Assembly (NCBI RefSeq): GCF_000331535.1 | Contig: NZ_AMZN01000049.1 | Coordinates: forward strand, 29,750-93,749 | Direction of reading: 5' to 3' | DNA: 64,000 nucleotides | Source of the DNA: Fulvivirga imtechensis AK7 | GTDB taxonomy: Bacteria > Bacteroidota > Bacteroidia > Cytophagales > Cyclobacteriaceae | Shown here: one piece after another, positions 8,141 through 17,852 of the stretch | How the letters are laid out: the number at the start of each line of letters is the position of its first letter | Position numbering within the stretch: the first letter of the stretch is position 1 | Position numbers and translations under genes: made by a program | Notes under the pieces: generated by a model | What the model was told of the DNA's origin: nothing | Databases searched by the model: none | Seen by the model: the letters and a program-made list of their open reading frames with translations, nothing else

Positions 8141-10522
8141 ATGAAAACTTACCTTACATTACTTTTAATGTTAATATTCAGCCTCTATGGTTTCACACAG
8201 GATCCTCTTCAATTGAAAATTGACAGCCTGACACTGGCAATCAAAAAATCTCCTCAGGATACCCTCCGTGTAAATCGTCTTGTGCTACTATCCAACTATT
8301 GGCTGGAAGCCAAGCAACCGGATCAGGCGCTGAATCTTGTCAATGAAGCAGAGAAACTGGCTGAAGCGTTAACGTACAGTGAGGGTATGGCTAAAGTACA
8401 CTTACAAAAAGGTAAAGTACTGTTGAGCATACATAATTATACATCTGCACTTGACCACAGTAAAAAGGCGTTGGCGATCTATCAGGCGCTGAAGAATAGT
8501 TCCGGGAGCATTGAAACATTGTTACTGACCGGGCAAATACATGCTAATCAATCCGCACACGATGAAGCAATAAGTTTTTATACCGAAGCATTGCAAGCTG
8601 CAGAAAAAAATAATGATCAGATGGCCATGGCCAAAGCACAATTGAACATGGCCATGCAGTACAACTACAAGGGATTAAGCGATGAAGGAAGAAAATACTC
8701 ACAAACCGCTGTAGAAATCTACAGCAATATAAACGATTACGCAGGGTTAGCTTTGGCATACAACAGCCTCGCAGAATCTTACAGAAGACAATCCAGGTAT
8801 TCAGATGCTATAGAAAACTATTACCGGGGCTTGAAGATCGCTGAGGACCATGACCTGGAAGACAGCAAAGCCCGTCTGCTGAATAACATAGGGTTAATAT
8901 ATTATGAACAAAAGAAATTTACGGAAGGAATTGAGATATATGAAGAGTTAATAAATTTTAACAAAACCCGTGATCATAAAACCTCGCTGGCACTTAATTA
9001 TAACAACATAGGGTTATGTTACGCAGGCCTGGAGCAGCATAAGCATGCCATAAACTATTATGAACTTGGGCTTAAAAGTATCAGTACCGACAGTAAAAGA
9101 GTTCAAGTCATCTTAATGTACAACATTGGCGAATCGTATATGCTCATGAAACAAAATAATAAAGCCCTGGAATATTTTAACAAATCCTACCAGATCAGTG
9201 AAGAAATAAATAATCTGGAAACCATGGCTTATTGTCTCAATGGCCTGGGGGTTGTTTATCTACAACTAAAAAATTATACAGCAGCCGATAGCTATTTGAA
9301 AGAAGGCAGAAAACTGGCCATCGATAACAGTTTCAATGAGCTTTTGATGGAAAATTACCAGCACATGGTTGTTTTTGATTCATTGCAAAACAATTACAGG
9401 GGATCCCTTGAATGGTATAGGAAGTATGACTCTTTAAAAGACGGCCTCAACAATGACCTGAAAAGCAAAGAGATAGCCGAAGTGAAAGCACGCTATGAAA
9501 CGGAAAAAAAGGACAATGAGATCCTTCGTCTCAATCAGGCTAAAGAATTAGCCCAGCTCAACCACTCCAATGAACGGAAACTATTTATAGTGGTAGTCTT
9601 CTTTCTATTTCTATTAGCTGTGGTTCTGATCTATATCATTGCGAAAAGACGGCAGGTGAACCAACTACTTAGAAAACAAAAGAGCGAGATCGAAGAAAAA
9701 AATGAGAAACTGAATCACTTCAATGAGGAGTTGCGGGTAACGCTTGAAACTGTGGAGGATCAAAATAAGCTGCTGAACGAGAAAAACATAAAACTTCAGG
9801 AGCTACACCGTGAAAAGGATGGCCTCATAGGAGTGGTGGCCCATGACCTGCGTAGCCCCATAGCAAAAACACAGGGCCTGACCGAACTGATCAGAAATGC
9901 TGGTCCGCTAAACGAAAAACAACAGGAATTTATCCATCTGATAAAAAATGTGTGCAAGAATGGCATGAGCCTCATAGAAGACCTGCTTATGATCAATATG
10001 GCAGAAAACAAAGCCACCACTGCCAAATGCAAGTCGATTGAAGTAAATAAATTTACCGAAGACCTGATAAGAAACTACAAAGCTCCGGCTGAGCGAAAGA
10101 ACATAACCCTGCATTATACATGTCAGTTGCCGGAGCAGACGTACATCCAATCAGACAGGGATTACCTCACTCGAATTTTGGATAATCTGCTGTCGAATGC
10201 AATTAAGTTTACCTTCCCCTACCATGCCATTTATTTTGAGATTGCTGCCAAAGAAGACCAGGTCATCTTTATCGTTAAAGATGAGGGACAAGGCATGAGT
10301 GAGGGCGACAAAAAAGAGCTTTTCAAAAAGTTTAAACGCCTGTCTGCCCGGCCAACCGGAGGAGAAACCTCTACAGGGCTGGGGCTTTCCATTGTGAAGA
10401 CGCTGGTAGAGAAGCTGCAGGGCACGATCAATGTCGAAAGTGAGGTGGGTAAAGGAACAATTTTCACTATTAAATTACCCTCACACATGGCACAGGAAGA
10501 ACAACAATATCTTTCTGCATGA
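8141..10522 (+). CDS. TPR-repeat sensor histidine kinase
   Basis: The 793-residue protein has a signal peptide (1-20), a periplasmic array of tetratricopeptide repeats (about 25-430), a coiled segment, one membrane helix (481-500) and a cytoplasmic coiled coil (505-560). A HisKA domain with His568 in VAHDLRSPIA follows, then a HATPase domain with N box DNLLSNAIKF and G boxes DEGQGM and STGLGLSIV. This build is common in Bacteroidota: the TPR part is thought to sense a periplasmic or envelope partner and the kinase to pass phosphate to a response regulator encoded elsewhere, since none is adjacent. Start and stop are clear; the signal is not identifiable from sequence. Confidence 0.9.
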   Translation: MKTYLTLLLMLIFSLYGFTQDPLQLKIDSLTLAIKKSPQDTLRVNRLVLLSNYWLEAKQPDQALNLVNEAEKLAEALTYSEGMAKVHLQKGKVLLSIHNYTSALDHSKKALAIYQALKNSSGSIETLLLTGQIHANQSAHDEAISFYTEALQAAEKNNDQMAMAKAQLNMAMQYNYKGLSDEGRKYSQTAVEIYSNINDYAGLALAYNSLAESYRRQSRYSDAIENYYRGLKIAEDHDLEDSKARLLNNIGLIYYEQKKFTEGIEIYEELINFNKTRDHKTSLALNYNNIGLCYAGLEQHKHAINYYELGLKSISTDSKRVQVILMYNIGESYMLMKQNNKALEYFNKSYQISEEINNLETMAYCLNGLGVVYLQLKNYTAADSYLKEGRKLAIDNSFNELLMENYQHMVVFDSLQNNYRGSLEWYRKYDSLKDGLNNDLKSKEIAEVKARYETEKKDNEILRLNQAKELAQLNHSNERKLFIVVVFFLFLLAVVLIYIIAKRRQVNQLLRKQKSEIEEKNEKLNHFNEELRVTLETVEDQNKLLNEKNIKLQELHREKDGLIGVVAHDLRSPIAKTQGLTELIRNAGPLNEKQQEFIHLIKNVCKNGMSLIEDLLMINMAENKATTAKCKSIEVNKFTEDLIRNYKAPAERKNITLHYTCQLPEQTYIQSDRDYLTRILDNLLSNAIKFTFPYHAIYFEIAAKEDQVIFIVKDEGQGMSEGDKKELFKKFKRLSARPTGGETSTGLGLSIVKTLVEKLQGTINVESEVGKGTIFTIKLPSHMAQEEQQYLSA

Positions 10523-10681
10523 CCATCCTTATTTATTTGACAACCAGCAGGGAAGTGGTTTATGCCAACGTTTGCGTATTCCGCTGACCACACAATTCTT
10601 TTCAGAAATTTTCATTAAGTCACCGGCTTTCATAAATTCGCCTGCGAATAAGTAAAGAAGAGACAACGAGAACAAGAAAAT

Positions 10682-12331
10682 ATGTTTCCAACTATAGATC
10701 CTACCCAGACGACCGCATGGGGAAAACTAGAACAACACTACCGGGATAATAATCATTTGAAGATGCAGGACCTGTTCAAAAAGGACCCTGAACGCTTCAG
10801 CAAGTTTAGCCTGCAATTTGAAAATATCCTCCTTGATTATTCCAAGAACAGGATCACAACAGAAACGTTAGACCTCCTGATAGCTCTGGCAAAAGAATGC
10901 CAGTTGGATAAGGCCATTGAAGCGATGTTCAATGGTGAAAAGATCAATGCCACTGAAAAAAGGTCTGTACTACATATAGCCCTTCGAAACCAATCCGGCA
11001 CCCCCATAGAGGTAGATGGTGAGAATGTAATGCCCCAGGTGAATGCCGTTCTGGCCCAGATGAAAGACTTTTCAGATGCTATCATCAGTGGTGCATGGAG
11101 AGGATATACCGGAAAAAGAATAACCACCATTGTAAATATCGGTATTGGCGGCTCCGATCTGGGGCCTGTAATGGTTACAGAGGCTTTGAAGCCCTATAAA
11201 AAGCCTCACATGGAGGTCTACTTTGTATCGAATGTGGATGGAAGCCATATAGCCGAAACACTAAAACATGTCGACCCTGAACAAACGATGTTCATGATCG
11301 CTTCCAAAACCTTTACCACACAGGAGACCATGACCAATGCACTCACCGCAAGAGCCTGGTTCCTCGACCATGCCAGGAAAAAGGAATTGGTGAAGAAGCA
11401 CTTTGTCGCTATATCCACCAATGCAGAAGCGGTGAGTGAATTTGGCATTGACACCCAGAACATGTTCGAATTCTGGGACTGGGTAGGCGGTCGCTACTCG
11501 CTATGGTCAGCCATTGGATTATCCATTGCATGCACCATTGGCTTCGACAACTTTAAGCAGTTGCTTGCCGGTGCACATGCCATGGACAACCATTTTAAAA
11601 ATGAACCCTTTGAACGTAATGCACCTGTGATTCTGGCGCTGCTGGGCATCTGGTATAACAATTTCTTTCAGGCCGAATCCCACGCCCTACTACCCTACGA
11701 CCAGTACATGCATCGCTTTGCGGCCTATTTCCAGCAGGGCGATATGGAGAGCAATGGCAAATATGTGAGTAGGAATGGCAAAAAAGTGCATTACCAGACA
11801 GGCCCTATTATCTGGGGAGAACCGGGCACCAACGGACAGCATGCTTTCTACCAATTGATACACCAGGGCACAAAATTGATCCCTTGCGACTTCCTCGCAC
11901 CTGCCATCACTCACAACCCTATTGCTGACCATCACGAGAAACTTCTGGCCAATTTCTTTGCACAAACAGAAGCCTTAATGAATGGAAAATCAGAAGAGGA
12001 AGTGATAGCAGAACTGAAAGGCATAGTGCCTGACGAAGAATTAGAGACCTTAAAGCCGTTCAAAGTTTTTGAAGGCAACAGGCCTACAAATTCGATCCTC
12101 TTCAAAAAGCTGGATCCCAGAACACTGGGCTGTCTCATCGCTATGTACGAACATAAAATCTTCGTTCAGGGAGTGATCTGGAATATCTACAGCTTTGACC
12201 AATGGGGTGTTGAATTAGGCAAGCAGTTGGCCAAGAAGATACTTCCTGAGCTTTTTGGTAAGGATGAAGTGCAGTCTCATGATAGTTCTACCAATGGGCT
12301 GATTAATCAGTTTAAGAGGTTTAGAAGCTAG
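10682..12331 (+). CDS. pgi: Glucose-6-phosphate isomerase
   Basis: This 549-residue enzyme has the same length as the E. coli protein. It carries the family signatures [13 protein letters not shown] in the first sugar-phosphate-binding domain, [17 protein letters not shown], and the C-terminal [18 protein letters not shown] with the catalytic Lys region. It interconverts glucose 6-phosphate and fructose 6-phosphate in the cytoplasm, linking glycolysis and gluconeogenesis to hexose storage; the glycogen operon lies 2 kb downstream. The ATG is preceded by AGAGACAACGAGAACAAGAAAAT with no clear Shine-Dalgarno sequence, as for most genes here. A GNAT gene follows after 35 bp and may be co-transcribed. 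Confidence 0.97.
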   Translation: MFPTIDPTQTTAWGKLEQHYRDNNHLKMQDLFKKDPERFSKFSLQFENILLDYSKNRITTETLDLLIALAKECQLDKAIEAMFNGEKINATEKRSVLHIALRNQSGTPIEVDGENVMPQVNAVLAQMKDFSDAIISGAWRGYTGKRITTIVNIGIGGSDLGPVMVTEALKPYKKPHMEVYFVSNVDGSHIAETLKHVDPEQTMFMIASKTFTTQETMTNALTARAWFLDHARKKELVKKHFVAISTNAEAVSEFGIDTQNMFEFWDWVGGRYSLWSAIGLSIACTIGFDNFKQLLAGAHAMDNHFKNEPFERNAPVILALLGIWYNNFFQAESHALLPYDQYMHRFAAYFQQGDMESNGKYVSRNGKKVHYQTGPIIWGEPGTNGQHAFYQLIHQGTKLIPCDFLAPAITHNPIADHHEKLLANFFAQTEALMNGKSEEEVIAELKGIVPDEELETLKPFKVFEGNRPTNSILFKKLDPRTLGCLIAMYEHKIFVQGVIWNIYSFDQWGVELGKQLAKKILPELFGKDEVQSHDSSTNGLINQFKRFRS

Positions 12332-12366
12332 TGTGGTAGAATGCTATAACTGTTGTTAGAAATACT

Positions 12367-12798
12367 ATGATTACCTTCAAAAAACTTGACCAGTCACATC
12401 ACAGACAAGTAGTGACCATGCTGGCAGAGACCAGACTCCCTTTCGAGGATATTGACCTGAACGTACACCATATGATCGGTGCATACGATGGCGAAAGGCT
12501 AAAAGGCATTGCTGCCCTTGAACTGTACGGACAGTACGCTCTCCTGAGGTCTGTTGCTGTAGATACCCGGGAGCAGCAAAAGGGCCTGGGCTCTACCCTG
12601 ATTGAAGAGGTTTTGAAAACAGCAAAAGCCCTTAACCTGAGCAACCTTTATTTGCTAACGGAAACAGCAGAAGGATTTTTCAGCAAGCTTGGCTTTGTAA
12701 AAACTGAACGGTCAGAAGTTCCCACAACCGTTATGGGCAGTAGAGAATTTAAATACCTCTGCCCTGAGTCAGCGATATGCATGATGCGACAAATATAG
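12367..12798 (+). CDS. GNAT acetyltransferase, ArsN2-like
   Basis: The 143-residue single-domain GNAT protein has the acetyl-CoA loop in EQQKGLGSTL. The order LLRSVAV, LYLLTETAEGFFSKLGF and the C-terminal EFKYLCPESAICMMRQI matches the ArsN2 group, whose members are found with arsenic genes and acetylate organoarsenicals in some bacteria. No ars genes are nearby; it sits 35 bp after pgi and before nhaA, so a role in arsenic resistance is family inference only. The CPES-CM C-terminal motif is the best evidence for the subgroup. It is cytoplasmic. Confidence 0.75.
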   Translation: MITFKKLDQSHHRQVVTMLAETRLPFEDIDLNVHHMIGAYDGERLKGIAALELYGQYALLRSVAVDTREQQKGLGSTLIEEVLKTAKALNLSNLYLLTETAEGFFSKLGFVKTERSEVPTTVMGSREFKYLCPESAICMMRQI

Positions 12799-12877
12799 AG
12801 ACAAAACAAATCTTAAGGCATACTACACCAACTATACCAACTATAGAAGAGCATTGAGTTTTCTCAGAAACACTATG

Positions 12878-12908
12878 TGTATTCTTTTGAACATTTTCAC
12901 AGAATACA
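12878..12908. promoter_or_regulatory. Hairpin upstream of nhaA
   Basis: TGTATTCT (12878-12885) and AGAATACA (12901-12908) are perfect inverted repeats around a 15-base loop, about 50 bp before the nhaA ATG. It could be an operator or a 5'-leader structure. It has no T tract, so a terminator is less likely. The support is symmetry and position only. Confidence 0.3.
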
Positions 12909-12956
12909 AGTTGGTAATATCAATAGTAGTCGCTTGTACAATTTACCTCTACTGAT

Positions 12957-14285
12957 ATGTCAAAAAGAATAAGAACAAGGCTTAAAGGCTTGTTTCATCA
13001 ATTTACTTCTAATGCAGCATCTTCGGGTATTGTTCTTATCATTGCATCTATAGTAGCCCTTGTTTGTGCTAATTCAGCTTTGGCAGATGATTATGCCAGA
13101 ATTTGGGCTACTAAGCTTACTTTTGGTATAAAAGATGCCATCATTTCAAAGCCAATCCTATTATGGATCAATGATGGTCTAATGGCTATGTTTTTCTTCG
13201 TAGTCGGGCTGGAGATAAAACGCGAGATCATGGCGGGTGAACTCTCCTCCTGGAAAAAGGCTTCTCTTCCCATTATTGCTGCCATTGGGGGTATGGTAAT
13301 TCCCGCTCTTATATATGTTATCTTTAATGCTAACACACCTTCGGCTGCTGGTTGGGGTGTACCCATGGCTACTGATATTGCCTTTTCACTCGGCATCCTG
13401 GCTCTGCTGGGAAAGAGAGTGCCTCTCACATTGAAGATCTTCCTTACAGCGCTCGCCATTGCCGATGACCTGGGCGCTGTGCTGGTGATTGCCTTCTTCT
13501 ATTCCTCAAAGATCACTTTTTCAAATGTGGTTATTGGTGCGATTTTTCTCGGCCTGATGATAACAATGAACCTGGCAGGTGTGAAAAGAAAGTGGGCCTA
13601 TGCGCTCCCCGGTATATTAGGGCTATGGCTGGCATTCCTGCTTTCGGGGGTTCATGCCACCATCGCTGGCGTGCTGGCTGCGTTTGCTATTCCAGCTCGC
13701 ATGACAATAAATACTGATGAATTCACTGCCGACATCCAACCTTTGATCGACAAGCTTAAAAGCGCCCCCCGGTTAAAAGGTCCTCTACTTTCCAAACAGC
13801 AGCAAACAGTAATTGTGGCAATCGAAAAAAAATCCCGCCAGTATGAAGTACCCCTCCAATCATTGGAGCATTCCATGCATCCATGGGTAATTTTTCTCAT
13901 CATGCCAATTTTTGCATTGAGTAATGCCGGGGTCACCATATCGGGAGACATACAAGCCATACTTACCTTGCCCGTTAGTCTGGGCATTATTACCGGCCTG
14001 TTTATCGGAAAACCCCTGGGTATCTTCCTCTTTACCTGGCTGGCCTGCAAATTTAAACTAGCTTCCCTTCCGCCAGGCACCAACTGGTGGCATATTATTG
14101 GCCTTGGTGCATTGGCAGGCATTGGATTTACCATGTCCTTATTTGTATCTGGTCTTGCATTCAAATCAAATGAATTCGTGCAGGCATCAAAGGTGAGTAT
14201 TATCATAGCCTCTTTATTATCAGGCTCTATGGGCTATCTGATCCTTAAAAAGACTTTGCCCAAAATAACTGGTCGATTAAAATAG
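12957..14285 (+). CDS. nhaA: Na+/H+ antiporter NhaA
   Basis: This 442-residue inner-membrane protein has about 11-12 membrane helices. The signature IADDLGAVLVIAFFY contains the paired aspartates that bind Na+ and protons in E. coli NhaA. ATDIAFSLG and GLEIKREIMAGEL upstream are equally typical. It exchanges external protons for internal Na+ or Li+, controlling internal pH and sodium, a useful trait in a marine organism. A hydrophilic loop (about 255-300, with DKLKSAPRLKGPLLS) sits mid-protein, longer than in E. coli but common in Bacteroidota members. A possible leader hairpin lies upstream and a weak terminator follows at 14309-14340. Confidence 0.95.
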   Translation: MSKRIRTRLKGLFHQFTSNAASSGIVLIIASIVALVCANSALADDYARIWATKLTFGIKDAIISKPILLWINDGLMAMFFFVVGLEIKREIMAGELSSWKKASLPIIAAIGGMVIPALIYVIFNANTPSAAGWGVPMATDIAFSLGILALLGKRVPLTLKIFLTALAIADDLGAVLVIAFFYSSKITFSNVVIGAIFLGLMITMNLAGVKRKWAYALPGILGLWLAFLLSGVHATIAGVLAAFAIPARMTINTDEFTADIQPLIDKLKSAPRLKGPLLSKQQQTVIVAIEKKSRQYEVPLQSLEHSMHPWVIFLIMPIFALSNAGVTISGDIQAILTLPVSLGIITGLFIGKPLGIFLFTWLACKFKLASLPPGTNWWHIIGLGALAGIGFTMSLFVSGLAFKSNEFVQASKVSIIIASLLSGSMGYLILKKTLPKITGRLK

Positions 14286-14308
14286 GTGGTGAAACATGCT
14301 TTTTCTTT

Positions 14309-14340
14309 CAGGAATTAATGTTTTTCCTGTCTCATTTTTT
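14309..14340 (+). terminator. Candidate terminator after nhaA
   Basis: CAGGA (14309-14313) pairs with TCCTG (14325-14329) and is followed within a few bases by a run of ten T. The stem is short, so the call is tentative. The rest of the 298-bp gap up to 14583 is AT-rich and must hold the promoter of the glycogen operon, though I found no exact consensus box. Confidence 0.4.
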
Positions 14341-14583
14341 TTTAATAATTCAAAAATTTTCTTTTCTGTTTAACTAACAGAAGATGAGGAACATGCTCCT
14401 CAATAGTAAAAAAAACCACCCTTTCCCCACCCAAAAACCGAAACATATAAAACCCTCAAATGTTTAGTTCCTATACATTGTCCACTAAGATCAAAACATG
14501 ACATTTATCCCGGCAACTGATGAGGGATGTCATCTGTGATCTATGAAAAAAAAACGTTTTTTGACACTAAAAATCAACTAACC

Positions 14584-16569
14584 ATGTCTTACTTAAAATT
14601 AACCGAACCGTTTTTAAGAGACCTGACCCACTCTAAAGAAAAAGAGATTTTGTTGGTCAATGAACTGGGGGCATACTGCAGTACTACGGTCTGCACCTGC
14701 AACACCAGGAAATATCATGGACTGTTAGCCGTGCCACAACCTAAGCTTGATGATCAATGGCATGTATTGCTGGCCAGCCTGGATGAATCGGTTTTGACTG
14801 CGGATTCGGGCTTTAGCCTGGCTGTCCATGAATATCCGGGAGTACATTTTCCCGAAGGACAGCAATATTTACAAGCTATGATCTATGAAACTACTCCCAG
14901 ATGGGTATATGAGATGGATGGCCTTAGATTGGAAAAGGAACTCGTGCTGAGCAAAAAAGAAAACAGATTGCTGATCAGATACTATCTGGCGGAAGCAAAA
15001 AGAACTGTAAAGCTGCAGCTCAGGCCTTTTCTGGCTTATAGAAATGCTCATACGCTTCGGCAGGTTGCACCCCATAACGATGCCGTTGCAAAAGCACTGA
15101 ACAATGGCATTGAATTCACTATGTTTCCTCAGTATGAACCACTCTTTTTCCAACATTCGAAGAAAGGTACGTTCGTAACAACTCCCGACTGGTACCACAA
15201 TCTCGAATACCAAAAGGAAAAGGAAAGGGGATATGAATACACCGAATCACTGTTCGTACCGGGTTTTTTTGAGTTCTCACTCAAAAAAGGTGAAGAACTA
15301 ATATTCAACATAGGCCTAAGGGAAACCAACCCGCGTATACTTAAGCGGGATTTTCAAAAAGAAAAGAATGCCTGGCATACGCTAACCAATTTTGAAGATT
15401 GCCTGATCAATGCTTCAGAGCAATTCATAATGAGACAAAATGAAAGAACTGTTGTGGTTGCAGGGTGGCCATGGTTCGGTCCATGGGGACGCGACACATT
15501 CATTGCTCTACCGGGTCTAACACTTACCACCAATAAAACGGGCCTGTTCAAAGGCATTATAGACTCCGCTGTCAGAGACCTTAAAAGAGGACTGTTCCCC
15601 AATGTACAAACCTCCTATAACTCAGTTGATGCGCCCTTGTGGTTTATATGGGCACTCCAACAATATGCCTACCATACCAACAATCTGGCGGGTGTCTGGC
15701 AAGAATACAGTAGCTACGTGCGCTCTATTCTGGAAAATTACAGAGATGGAACAGATTTTAACATCAAAGCCCGTGACAATGGCTTGATATGGGCAGGTGA
15801 CTCCAACTATGCGGTAACATGGATGGATGCTATTATAGACGGATACCCGGTAACACCCCGGCTCGGTATGCCTGTGGAAGTTAACGCATTATGGTTCAAC
15901 GCCATCTGTTTCAGCCTGGAAGCTTCGGAAGCAGCAAATGATACAGATTTCATTAAAAACTGGGACATGTACCCTGATAAGATCGAAAGTGCCTTTATAG
16001 ATACATTTTGGAATGAAGGTAAAGGATATTTGGCAGACTACGCAGACGACAGCGGGGCTCACTGGGAGATTCGTCCCAACCAGATCTTTGCTGTGTCCCT
16101 ACCCTACAGCCCGTTAAGAGCAGATATGGAAGAGGCTGTCATACAAATGATAGAAAAGGAACTTTTAACACCAAGAGGATTGCGTACCCTCTCACCGTCA
16201 GACCCCGCATATATAGGCTCCTACGGTGGCGACCAGCCCGCCAGAGACAAGGCTTATCATCAGGGAACTGTTTGGCCATGGTTGCTCGGCCACTATGCGG
16301 AAGCATGTTTGAAGGTGCGCGGCAAAAGCGCTGCGAAACAGATAGAAAAATTGTATAAAGGATTGGAACCAACGGTAGTGGAATGTGCTCTGGGTACTAT
16401 ACCGGAAGTATATTCAGGAGACGCACCCCATAAACCCGGCGGGGCAATAGCCCAGGCATGGAGCGTGGCGGAAGCTTTAAGAACGAAACAACTATTGAAT
16501 TTATATAAAACCTCAAAACCTCAAAGAAAACAAAGAAAAACAACTAAAGTAAAGGAGTTACAAGATTGA
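14584..16569 (+). CDS. Glycogen debranching enzyme (amylo-alpha-1,6-glucosidase, GH133 type)
   Basis: The start chosen is the ATG at 14584 (MSYLKLTEPFLRDL), giving 661 residues; the frame is open to 14527 but the extra residues do not look family-like. The N-terminal domain (about 1-260) has the NELGAYCSTTV and CNTRKYHGLLAV motifs of the GDE N-terminal family. The C-terminal (alpha/alpha)6 barrel has WPWFGPWGRDTFIALPG, YNSVDAPLWFIWAL, GLIWAGDSNYAVTWMDA and QGTVWPWLLGHY. It removes alpha-1,6 branch stubs of glycogen or maltodextrin in the cytoplasm. It is the first gene of a three-gene glycogen operon, the next gene starting 2 bp after its stop. The Bacteroides thetaiotaomicron genome has the same triad. 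Confidence 0.9.
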   Translation: MSYLKLTEPFLRDLTHSKEKEILLVNELGAYCSTTVCTCNTRKYHGLLAVPQPKLDDQWHVLLASLDESVLTADSGFSLAVHEYPGVHFPEGQQYLQAMIYETTPRWVYEMDGLRLEKELVLSKKENRLLIRYYLAEAKRTVKLQLRPFLAYRNAHTLRQVAPHNDAVAKALNNGIEFTMFPQYEPLFFQHSKKGTFVTTPDWYHNLEYQKEKERGYEYTESLFVPGFFEFSLKKGEELIFNIGLRETNPRILKRDFQKEKNAWHTLTNFEDCLINASEQFIMRQNERTVVVAGWPWFGPWGRDTFIALPGLTLTTNKTGLFKGIIDSAVRDLKRGLFPNVQTSYNSVDAPLWFIWALQQYAYHTNNLAGVWQEYSSYVRSILENYRDGTDFNIKARDNGLIWAGDSNYAVTWMDAIIDGYPVTPRLGMPVEVNALWFNAICFSLEASEAANDTDFIKNWDMYPDKIESAFIDTFWNEGKGYLADYADDSGAHWEIRPNQIFAVSLPYSPLRADMEEAVIQMIEKELLTPRGLRTLSPSDPAYIGSYGGDQPARDKAYHQGTVWPWLLGHYAEACLKVRGKSAAKQIEKLYKGLEPTVVECALGTIPEVYSGDAPHKPGGAIAQAWSVAEALRTKQLLNLYKTSKPQRKQRKTTKVKELQD

Positions 16570-16571
16570 CG

Positions 16572-17852
16572 ATGAGAATATTAATGTTCGGGTGGGAATT
16601 CCCACCCCACATTTCAGGGGGTCTTGGTACTGCCTGTTATGGTATAACTACCGCTTTGCTTAAGCAGGGCGTGCAGATCACCTTTGTGGTTCCCCGTCTC
16701 TATGGAGATGAAGATGCCGCCACTTTCCGACTGGTAAGTGCGAGTGGTACTTTTATTGACCTTTCTGAGCCAGGGTTTCAGAAATGGAAAGAACGGCTTG
16801 AGTACATTGAGGCGCAGTCTGCACTGGCCCCGTACAGCACCGATCAGGCAACAACCATAACTTCCGGGGTTTCAGGGTTGCATGAGGAGGCAATCTCCGC
16901 ATTCTCTCACAAATTCCAGCTTTCCGGTAAGTATGACGAACACCTTTTAGAAGAAGTGCAAAAATACGCCCTGATCGGAGCAAAGATAGCCGCTGAATAT
17001 GATCACGACATTATCCACGCTCATGATTGGCTCACCTACCAGGCAGGCCTCGCAGCGCGGGAAGTTAGCGGAAAGCCCTTGATCATACACGTACATGCCA
17101 CTGAATATGACCGCTCCGGGGAAAATGTGAATGTGCCGGTTTTTGAGATCGAAGAGGAGGGCATGACGCAAGCCGATCATATTATAGCAGTGAGTGAATA
17201 CACCAGGCAGATAATCATCAACAAATATGGCATCCCTGCCGAAAAGGTATCGGTAGTACATAACGGTATACTACCAAAACCTTTCCATCTAAAGCAATCT
17301 AAACCTGTTAAAGATAAGATAGTTACCTTCATGGGGCGCATTACGTACCAAAAGGGGCCTGAATATTTCATTGAGGCCGCCAACAAAGTACTAAAGATGG
17401 TGCCCAATGTACGTTTTGTAATGGCAGGAAGCGGAGACATGATGCATCGCATGGTACTACGAGCTGCGCAATTGAAGATCAGTTCGCGTTTCCACTTTAC
17501 AGGCTTCTTAAAAGGTGATGAAGTAGACCGAATGTATGGCATGAGTGATGTTTTTGTCATGCCATCTGTTTCAGAGCCTTTTGGCATAGCTCCTCTTGAA
17601 GCTATGCAAGCAGACGTACCTGTTATCATCTCGAAGCAATCGGGAGTATCGGAAGTTTTGGACAATGCCATAAAAGTAGACTTTTGGGATGTAGATGCAC
17701 TGGCAGATGCCATCGCTGCAGTACTTCAGTACAAAGGGTTGGCTCAGGCTTTCCGGCAAAATGGAACAGATGATATCCGCAAACTAAACTGGGATAACAC
17801 AGGTATTAAGATCAAAAATATTTACGAATCCACCACTAAACAACTTGTGTAG
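16572..17852 (+). CDS. Glycosyltransferase family 4, glycogen synthase-like
   Basis: The start is the ATG at 16572, two bases after the debranching-enzyme stop (an in-frame TTG lies at 16566). The 426-residue GT-B protein opens with RILMFGWEFPPHISGGLGTAC, the starch/glycogen synthase-type glycine loop, and has IIHAHDWLTYQAG in the middle. The C-terminal half has GRITYQKGPEYFIEA and the E-x7-E type element EPFGIAPLEAM. It should add glucose from a nucleotide sugar to an alpha-glucan. Its place between debranching enzyme and GH57 enzyme supports a role in glycogen. The donor (UDP- or ADP-glucose) cannot be told. The next ATG follows its stop with no gap, implying translational coupling. Confidence 0.85.
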   Translation: MRILMFGWEFPPHISGGLGTACYGITTALLKQGVQITFVVPRLYGDEDAATFRLVSASGTFIDLSEPGFQKWKERLEYIEAQSALAPYSTDQATTITSGVSGLHEEAISAFSHKFQLSGKYDEHLLEEVQKYALIGAKIAAEYDHDIIHAHDWLTYQAGLAAREVSGKPLIIHVHATEYDRSGENVNVPVFEIEEEGMTQADHIIAVSEYTRQIIINKYGIPAEKVSVVHNGILPKPFHLKQSKPVKDKIVTFMGRITYQKGPEYFIEAANKVLKMVPNVRFVMAGSGDMMHRMVLRAAQLKISSRFHFTGFLKGDEVDRMYGMSDVFVMPSVSEPFGIAPLEAMQADVPVIISKQSGVSEVLDNAIKVDFWDVDALADAIAAVLQYKGLAQAFRQNGTDDIRKLNWDNTGIKIKNIYESTTKQLV

